A DNA stretch of 47,189 bases from contig CACAGG010000005.1 of the NCBI GenBank assembly GCA_902531985.1, positions 1 through 47,189 of the forward strand, in the 5' to 3' direction. Source of the DNA: an uncultured marine group III euryarchaeote (lineage in GTDB: Archaea > Thermoplasmatota > Poseidoniia > MGIII > CG-Epi1). Position numbers and translations under genes: made by a program. Numbering within the stretch: position 1 is the first letter of the stretch; every line of letters starts with the position of its first letter. Of this stretch, positions 1 to 7,200 are shown in pieces. Under the pieces are notes generated by a model. The model did not search any database. It was not told the origin of the DNA and was given only the letters and a program-made list of their open reading frames with translations.

Positions 1-462
1 GAAAGAAATATTAATGATACAAATGCAGATCGTATAGGCGTTAGTAATCTTACTTTTGTAAAAAGAAAGCGTGTTGCTGAATTAAAGAACACAGTTTGTA
101 ACAAATCATATAGAGTTGATGTATCAATTTCGAATGAAATTTCAATCGAAAGCCTTAAGAAAGCCTCGCAAAGGTTGACGGGCACAGTTATTGAACAGCG
201 GACACCCACACGTGTGTCACATCGTCGAGCTGACTTGATACGCCCTCGTCTTATTAATGATGTGGAGGTAACTTCACTTCAGAATGGTATGGCGGAACTT
301 GTAATCAAAGCTCAGCATGGGACATACATACGTGAGCTTGTCAGCGGAGATGAGGGACGTACTGTTCCAAGTCTTTCCTCGCTGGTTAATTCTGTATGCA
401 AGGTGGAAGTATTGGACGTCCTTCACCTCCATCTTGACGCAAAAGAGGAAAAAAATGTCTAA
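1..462 (+). CDS. pus10: tRNA pseudouridine synthase Pus10, C-terminal part (5' end outside window)
   Basis: Frame 1 is open from base 1 (ERNINDTNADRIGVSNLTFVKRKRVAELK...). It contains RTPTRVSHRRADLIRPR and GTYIRELVSGDEGRTVPSLSSLV, typical of archaeal Pus10. It lies directly upstream of L21e. Confidence 0.88.
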   Translation, partial: ERNINDTNADRIGVSNLTFVKRKRVAELKNTVCNKSYRVDVSISNEISIESLKKASQRLTGTVIEQRTPTRVSHRRADLIRPRLINDVEVTSLQNGMAELVIKAQHGTYIRELVSGDEGRTVPSLSSLVNSVCKVEVLDVLHLHLDAKEEKNV

Positions 463-748
463 AAGATCTCGTGGATTAAGGAGTGGCTCACGTCACAAGC
501 TTTCGCGCTCATCAAGAGAGCGAGGATTATCACCTATAACTCGTTCACTGCAGACATTTGATGATGGAGAGACTGTAAATGTAGTCATAGATCCTTCTTA
601 CCAAAGAGGGCAACCGCATCATAGATTTCATGGGCTGACTGGGAAGGTATTACGTTCTCAGGGTAAAGCATATGTGGTGCTTACTCGCGTAGGTAATATG
701 GACAAAGAGCTTATAGTCCGTCCAGAACATTTGAGAAAGGCAAAGTAA
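455..748 (+). CDS. rpl21e: 50S ribosomal protein L21e
   Basis: Starting at the internal ATG at 455: MSKRSRGLRSGSRHKLSRSSRERGLSPITRSLQTFDDGETVNVVIDPSYQRGQPHHRFHGLTGKV. Overlaps the pus10 stop. The tracked ORF start at 317 is too long. Confidence 0.95.
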   Translation: MSKRSRGLRSGSRHKLSRSSRERGLSPITRSLQTFDDGETVNVVIDPSYQRGQPHHRFHGLTGKVLRSQGKAYVVLTRVGNMDKELIVRPEHLRKAK

Positions 749-759
749 AGGAGATATTA

Positions 760-1257
760 ATGGAAGAATCACAACCTGAACCAGTTACGCTAGGAGATGT
801 TAAGGAACTTTTAGAAAAAGAGCTAAGCGTAAGGGAGAACAAATTGAGATGTATAGATTGTGGTCATTTTCAACCAGTTCCTGATGTTGAGCCAGAACCT
901 GAAGTTAAAGAAGAAGCTGTAGAGGGAGAAGAGGAAGAAGAAGGTCCTAAGGGTCCAACATGCGATTCATGTGGCTCTGAGCGAATGACTTTGATAGAAC
1001 AAATACAATATGAGCATAAATTAGCTTTAGACCATGTAAGGCTTTTATCTCAGAGTGATCCAGAGCATTCTAAAGCAATTATTGAAAAAGTTATTGTTTT
1101 AGAGCATGTAGATGACTATTATGCAGCTAAGATAGCTGATATTTTACCAATGCATCCAGATGAGGTCCGTTCTATTTTTGCTAGAGAACGTTTTTCATTA
1201 GGTAGGGATGAGATTGACTCCATAATAAGTGCTGTTAAGGAGACTACGGGTGCATGA
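760..1257 (+). CDS. rpoF: DNA-directed RNA polymerase subunit F (Rpb4-like) with inserted zinc-ribbon-like loop
   Basis: C-terminal half matches the Rpb4 pattern (EHKLALDHVRLLS...KIADILPMHPDEVRSIFARERFSLGRDEIDSII). Genomic context is L21e-rpoF-DUF655. Contains CIDC...CDSC separated by an acidic stretch. Confidence 0.85.
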   Translation: MEESQPEPVTLGDVKELLEKELSVRENKLRCIDCGHFQPVPDVEPEPEVKEEAVEGEEEEEGPKGPTCDSCGSERMTLIEQIQYEHKLALDHVRLLSQSDPEHSKAIIEKVIVLEHVDDYYAAKIADILPMHPDEVRSIFARERFSLGRDEIDSIISAVKETTGA

Positions 1258-1260
1258 TTT

Positions 1261-1800
1261 ATGGAAGATTACGCTTACGTTCTTGATGTATTGCCAGAGG
1301 GACGACCTGATAGTAAACGTAGATTTCGAAGAGAAGCTGTTGTTTACGGATTAGGTATTGAAGAGTTTAAAATTTTTGATATGAAGCCCATTCCTGGCTC
1401 AGCGATTAACATAGGAGACCGGTGTTACATTGGCAAAGAAACAGAGGAACGAAAACAAATAGATCACGTTAGAGCAAGGGTAAATTTCGTTGATTTAACA
1501 CATACTGCCCAATCTGAACTTAGTTTTGTATTGGATGAAATAGTCAAAGAAAATGAAGAAAAATTCATACAATTTTACAATCATGCAGGACCTATTTCTC
1601 GTAGATACCATTCACTTGAATTAATACCTGGCTTAGGTAAGAAAACCATGAACCTTATTGTTAGCAACAGGCCGTACAAGACTTTTGAAGAAATGCAAGA
1701 TAAAATCCCGAATTTCCGTAATCCTGAAAAATACATATCACAACGCATAGAAAGTGAAATTAGAGAAAGTGATCAAAAATATCGCTTATTTGTTAGATAA
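1261..1800 (+). CDS. DUF655 family putative nucleic-acid-binding protein (HhH-like)
   Basis: EDYAYVLDVLPEGRPDS...AINIGDRCYIGKE...LELIPGLGKKTMNLIVSNRPYKTFEEM; the canonical euryarchaeal neighbour of rpoF. Confidence 0.88.
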   Translation: MEDYAYVLDVLPEGRPDSKRRFRREAVVYGLGIEEFKIFDMKPIPGSAINIGDRCYIGKETEERKQIDHVRARVNFVDLTHTAQSELSFVLDEIVKENEEKFIQFYNHAGPISRRYHSLELIPGLGKKTMNLIVSNRPYKTFEEMQDKIPNFRNPEKYISQRIESEIRESDQKYRLFVR

Positions 1801-2781
1801 TTAAACAGCGTAGGTGTATTGTATAGCCCCCGCAATTCTCATTCTAACATAAGATTCTCCAGATAATGAAAGCTCAAAAGTCCAGTTTCCACTATCGCCC
1901 TCCACAGTACCTAAATCATTACGTATAACGCCAGGACTAAACGTTTCAACCAGTACTTCAGTACCTAGCTGATCTTTTAGTACTAATTCTCCACTCCCCG
2001 AGCTTCCCGTTTCTGCTTCCAGGAAGTAAAGTATGTAATTCCAATTACCATATCTTTCATGACCTTCATTGACATATACAGTATCATAAACTTCCAAGTC
2101 AGGTCCGTTGAATTCCTTGTCATATAAGTCTCCACCTCTACAGAAATAAGAATTACCTGTGAATCCACTTCCATAATTTGCTAAATTCATAGTAAGTTGA
2201 GATTCGCCGTTAGGATTTATGTATTCAAAATAGGACAACCATCTAGCTTCTTCATCAAAAATGTAACTGATTCTTGCACCACTATCGCTTACAGCAGAGA
2301 TTTCAACTTTTCCATTCTGAATTCCTATAACGCTAGTTATGAATTCATTTTCGCCATACAGGCTGAAGCTCCAACTCTTACTCTCCTTAAGAGGGAAATC
2401 AAGTATTTTTTGAGGTACATTATTTTCATATACTGCAAAATCTGACATTTGTATTCTTCCTAGAGCCGGATTGTGGTTTAGTACTGCATGTCTTTTTGCA
2501 TCTTCTAGTGAGCCTGCGCCAACATAGTAGTCAGTTGCGTCATTATCTACCGACACGACCATTGTAGTCGAAACTTCCAAATTTATAGTTTTAACACTAT
2601 ATTCCCAAAAGTCTCCTTTATTCCAATCTGGATTTGCTACAGAAATTGTATTTTCTCCTGTTGAAAATAATCCGTCACCTAAGCATCCACTTATTGAGGA
2701 AAGTGAAAAAAGACAACTAAAAATCATTGCAAACCCCTTATTCATCATTTGTTTATTTACACCCTCATAATTATAGTTCAC
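1801..2781 (-). CDS. Predicted secreted lipoprotein, function unknown
   Basis: Hydrophobic N-terminus ending in a lipobox-like SSISGC, then a beta-rich extracellular-type sequence. The start may be further in (MMNKGFAMIF..., ~2748). Confidence 0.6.
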   Translation of the reverse strand: MNYNYEGVNKQMMNKGFAMIFSCLFSLSSISGCLGDGLFSTGENTISVANPDWNKGDFWEYSVKTINLEVSTTMVVSVDNDATDYYVGAGSLEDAKRHAVLNHNPALGRIQMSDFAVYENNVPQKILDFPLKESKSWSFSLYGENEFITSVIGIQNGKVEISAVSDSGARISYIFDEEARWLSYFEYINPNGESQLTMNLANYGSGFTGNSYFCRGGDLYDKEFNGPDLEVYDTVYVNEGHERYGNWNYILYFLEAETGSSGSGELVLKDQLGTEVLVETFSPGVIRNDLGTVEGDSGNWTFELSLSGESYVRMRIAGAIQYTYAV

Positions 2782-3874
2782 TATATCCTTTTAACTTTAG
2801 GTAGGCTCTTGCTTCAGCTACTGTGTAAAATGATCCAGTTATCAAAGTTTTATTCTTTCTGGCATAATCCATAGCCTCTTTAGTATTCTTGAATTCTTTA
2901 TGATTAGTACCTATTTTATTACACATTTTAGCTAAGACCTTTGTTTCAGCAGCTCTTGGTGTTTTGAGTTTGCATAGCAATATTTCACATTCTTTGGGCA
3001 ATAGTTCAAGCATACTAATACAATCCTTATCAGACATCATTCCGATTATGATTTTATCATAAACGTTATCATTGGATAGCAAATATTTGATTGCTTGAGG
3101 ATTATGTGCGCAATCTAATACAAAAGAATCTACTTTCTCGTATCTGCCCGGGATGCTTATTTTTTCATCAAAATAGTTTAATTTTAGAGCCTCCATAGTT
3201 AATCTAGTCCATTCTTGGATAGAATTGCCGTGATGAATTACTTTACACTTAGGTATGTGTTTTTGATATTCTTTTTGCCATCCAGTTATTACGATGCTTT
3301 CATCTCTAGCAATCTTTGCTTTCGTGCCTGCGATACTATCTAAGTCATCTCCTAAATAATCCATGTGATCAAGTCCAAGAGTAGTTAATATTGCAATTTT
3401 AGCATTACCGATATTCACAGCATCCCATTCACCACCTAAACCTATCTCCATAATCGCATAATCCAAATTATTATTATTGAAATGTACATATGCTAATGCA
3501 GTTAATACTTCGAAATAAGTTGCTTGAATTTCATGCTTAATCATTATTTCTCTTATTTGTTGCATTATAATTGTAAAATCTTCAATATTGATTTTTTCTT
3601 TATCTATTTTAATTCGTTCCCTTACGCTATGAATATGAGGTGATGTGAAGCAACCAACATTAATTTCGTTTTTTGAAAAATTATGCTCTATGTTGAAACA
3701 AGTACTTCCTTTAGCATTTGTTCCCCCTACAATAATCAAATTTAGATTATTCTGAGGGTTTCCAAGTAAGTTCATTAATTTTTCCATGCGTTCAAGGCCT
3801 GGAACAATTTTATTTTCGTTTAAAGAGTCTAACCAGGCAATTATTTCAAAGTATTCCTTTTCTGCACGACGCAT
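2771..3874 (-). CDS. folC: Folylpolyglutamate/dihydrofolate synthase (Mur ligase family)
   Basis: P-loop VGGTNAKGSTCFNIEHN, TSPHIHSVRERIKID, EIGLGGEWDAVN, LDHMDYLGD. Confidence 0.87.
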   Translation of the reverse strand: MRRAEKEYFEIIAWLDSLNENKIVPGLERMEKLMNLLGNPQNNLNLIIVGGTNAKGSTCFNIEHNFSKNEINVGCFTSPHIHSVRERIKIDKEKINIEDFTIIMQQIREIMIKHEIQATYFEVLTALAYVHFNNNNLDYAIMEIGLGGEWDAVNIGNAKIAILTTLGLDHMDYLGDDLDSIAGTKAKIARDESIVITGWQKEYQKHIPKCKVIHHGNSIQEWTRLTMEALKLNYFDEKISIPGRYEKVDSFVLDCAHNPQAIKYLLSNDNVYDKIIIGMMSDKDCISMLELLPKECEILLCKLKTPRAAETKVLAKMCNKIGTNHKEFKNTKEAMDYARKNKTLITGSFYTVAEARAYLKLKGYSEL

Positions 3875-3884
3875 ATATAAAAGA

Positions 3885-4175
3885 TTATTCTATTGATTCC
3901 CACTCGACAGTATCTGGTGTAAGTATGCCTTGATCGTTTAGGATGTTCCTAAATGTGTCAGGCGATACGGCAGCTATTTCGGCACCTTTTGTCAATGTTG
4001 CTTTTCCTTTTTTGTACATTTCAACCGCTGAAGCATGCCTGAGATAATTCTTCTTTTCGATCAAAAATCGGAGGGCTTCTTTTACTACGTCGGAACGGCT
4101 ACTAAAGTGGCCTGAGTCGACGAGAGCCTCTATCTGCGAGATTAGTATAGGGGGTAGAGAATATGAGCTACTCAT
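3885..4175 (-). CDS. Ribbon-helix-helix (CopG-like) regulator with UPF0175-like C-terminus
   Basis: N-term SYSLPPILISQIEALVDSGHFSSRSDVVKEALRFLIEK is RHH-like. C-term YKKGKATLTKGAEIAAVSPDTFRNILNDQGI resembles UPF0175. Confidence 0.72.
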   Translation of the reverse strand: MSSSYSLPPILISQIEALVDSGHFSSRSDVVKEALRFLIEKKNYLRHASAVEMYKKGKATLTKGAEIAAVSPDTFRNILNDQGILTPDTVEWESIE

Positions 4176-4257
4176 ATAATAATAATTAGCAACTATTATT
4201 AATAATTATTCACTAAGCTTTATAACCTGCGCTCTGGTGAAAATAATAGGTATAGCA

Positions 4258-7200
4258 ATGAGCTTGAACTATAACAAACAGCTTGTAAACACATTAGCTT
4301 TCGTGCTTTTATGTGTAGGTTTTCTTCTAATCTCAGGTAATGCATCAGCTGATGCTTATGACCATAAGATGACTGTTAGTCCATCTACACAAAGCGGAGA
4401 TCCTGAAGAACAATTACAATATACAATAACTATTGAGAATACTGGAGATAATGATGACACATACGACATGACAGTCACCAACTCTACCATTCCAACGGGT
4501 TATACTGCATTTATCTTGCCATCTAGTCTTGCAGTAGAGGAAGATGAAAGCGGGACTGCAACTCTTTTCGTAAAGATTGCAAATAGAACAACAAATACTG
4601 CTGAAGGTGGAGATACAGCTCAAATTACTTTTAAATCTACATCACAAAATGTAGATGGTAAATCAAAAACTCAAACAGCTTCTTTGACTGTTAATAATGT
4701 ATACGGAACTACTCTTACTCCAAGTGTAGGTGAGCAAACAGTTAATCCAAATGAAAACGTAAAGTTTCAAGTATCTGTTAAGAATTCGGGCGGTAATACA
4801 GAAGACAGTGTAACAATTTCTTTTTCAGCCAATGGTGTAGATTCATGGGATATTACACCACAGCCTTCTACCCTAACTCTAGACATTAATGAAATTGGTT
4901 ATTTCAATCTTTCAGTTACTCCAGATATTGAAGCAACAGCAGGTTTGAAAAGTATTTCTATTATTTCTACTTCAGAAGATGGTCAGACTGTTGCTTCAAC
5001 TTCAGTTACCGTTAAAGTTAATCAACTTCCAGCACTTCAGGTAGATAAAGTAGGCTCAAGTTCGAAGGATGTTGAGGCCGGTAAGAGAGTTTATTATTCG
5101 TTCGAAGTAATCAATAAAGGTAATGCAGTGGATACGTTTAATCTTGCAGTAGATACCTCTTCTCTTCCAGAGGGTTGGGATGCTTCTTTAGACCAAGATA
5201 AAATTAGTAATCTTGGTGTGGACGATAACATAACTCTAACAGATGTTCTTGTGGTAAAAGCGCCAGATAATGCAGTAGCAGAATCTGAAACTAGTATAAT
5301 TGTAACAATCTCATCAGATTTTAATTCATCTGTAAATTCAACATATACTTCTAGATCTACAGTTTTACAAAAATTCGAGCCTAAGATCTCTATTGTTGGT
5401 GAAGATACGATGTCTGGAAAACCTGAAGAACAAGTAAATTTCACAATTAAAGTTGAAAATGATGGCAATGGTGAGGATGATATTTCATTGACTTTGATGG
5501 GCGGTAACTCTAGCTGGGGTCAGCTTGGAGACTCAGCATTTACACTTTCGGCAGGAGCAAACGCCACAACAACTCTCAGAGTAACGCCTCCTAAAGATAC
5601 AGAAGCTAAGAACGGTTACATTTTGATTGTTAAAGCTACTTCAGAAGATGATACAACTTCAGCTTCTCGAAACACATTCATAAATGTTGAGCAAATTTTT
5701 GAAGTATCAGTTCAAGTGGCAGGAGATAGCTCTAAGAAAGGAGATCCTGGAGATGAGTTAACTTATTCAATTACAGTAAAGAACAAAGGTAATGGTGAAG
5801 ATACAGTATCATTAACTTTAGAAGGAGACAAAGCATCTTGGGGTTCAATAATTGATGAAGTAGAGTTAACAAGTGGTGAATCAACTTCAGTTAATTTAAC
5901 AGTCAATATTGATGACGATGCAACAGTTGGAGATAATGATATTGTTGTAAGAGGAACGTCTGAAGATAATCCCAGTGCAAATGATACAGGTACTGTTAAA
6001 GTCACTGTAAACAAGCAGTTCAAAGTTGATGTTGTGGTTTCATCTAAAAGCGGAGATCCGGGTTCGACAATCACCTATCCAGTCAGAGTTCAAAATGAAG
6101 GTACGGGTGTTGACACATTTTCAGTTACAATCGATGATTATCCAGAGGGTTGGTCAGTTGACCCAGTATCATTCCAAGTTGAGGATATAGAGGCTGGAGG
6201 CGAACAAATAGTGAATTTAAATGTATCTATACGTTCAGGAGAAGATAACAAAGCTTTCTCTATTAATCTAACAGCTTCATCTGATGAAGCCCGTAAAGAG
6301 AATCCTCCAAAATATGTAAACACTACAGTAAGCATAATTACGATTGTTAATCAGGAATATTGGATTGAACTTGATTTGGATGATCCTGGAGACATAAATG
6401 TCGCAGCAACTGTTGGAATTCCAACTTCCGTTGATTTTGACGTTGTAAACAAAGGAACAGGCGAGGATGTTGTATCGCTCACGGCTACTGGTCCAGAGGG
6501 CTGGACCTCAGTATCTTTCAGTAGTAATTATGTAAGTGTAGCTGAAAATGGCCAAGAGGAGGTTTCTTTGTTTATTACAGTTCCAGAAGATACGGCAGAT
6601 CAAGTATATGATATAGTTGTAACTGGAGTGTCAGATTGTGATACTTGTGATGAAGAAGGCGCTCGATCTAATTATGCCATAACATTCAAAGTTGATGTTA
6701 CATTATCAAGAGGTGTTGAAATTAGTGCAGATGTTATTCAGGTATCAAAATTACCTGGAGCTGTAGCAAATTTCACAGTTGATTTGAAGAATGCAGGAGA
6801 TGGTTCAGATACAATATTATTATCAATTTTGGATGATGATTTATCTTGGGCTTCCTTGAATAGGACTCAAGTTTCGTTAGATAAGGAAGGTACAGGATCT
6901 GTCGTAGTTTCAGTTAGCTTACCTACTTACAACTTAACTGAGTTGTCAAATCAAGAAAGAACTGCATTACAAGGTAGTAGTTATGAAATTACTATTAAGG
7001 CTAAGTCTGCAGGAGATTTATCAGTTAGTCAAAATGTTGAATTAACGACAAATATCGGTCAAATATATGGGGCGAGTATAGAAGTTATTGGCGATAAGAG
7101 CGTAACGTCTTATCCTTCCACAGAGACCGATGATTCAGAGCGTACTGAAAAGTTTACTTTCAAATTGACAAATACAGGAAATAAGCAAGATGTAATTGAT

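Noticed and set aside
317-454. Upstream extension of the L21e ORF (MGHTYVSLSAEMRD...)
   Set aside because: Overlaps pus10 in another frame. Canonical L21e begins at the ATG at 455.
5094-6335. Minus-strand ORFs 5094..5468, 5763..6074, 6138..6335
   Set aside because: Antisense ORFs caused by codon bias of the repeat-rich surface gene.
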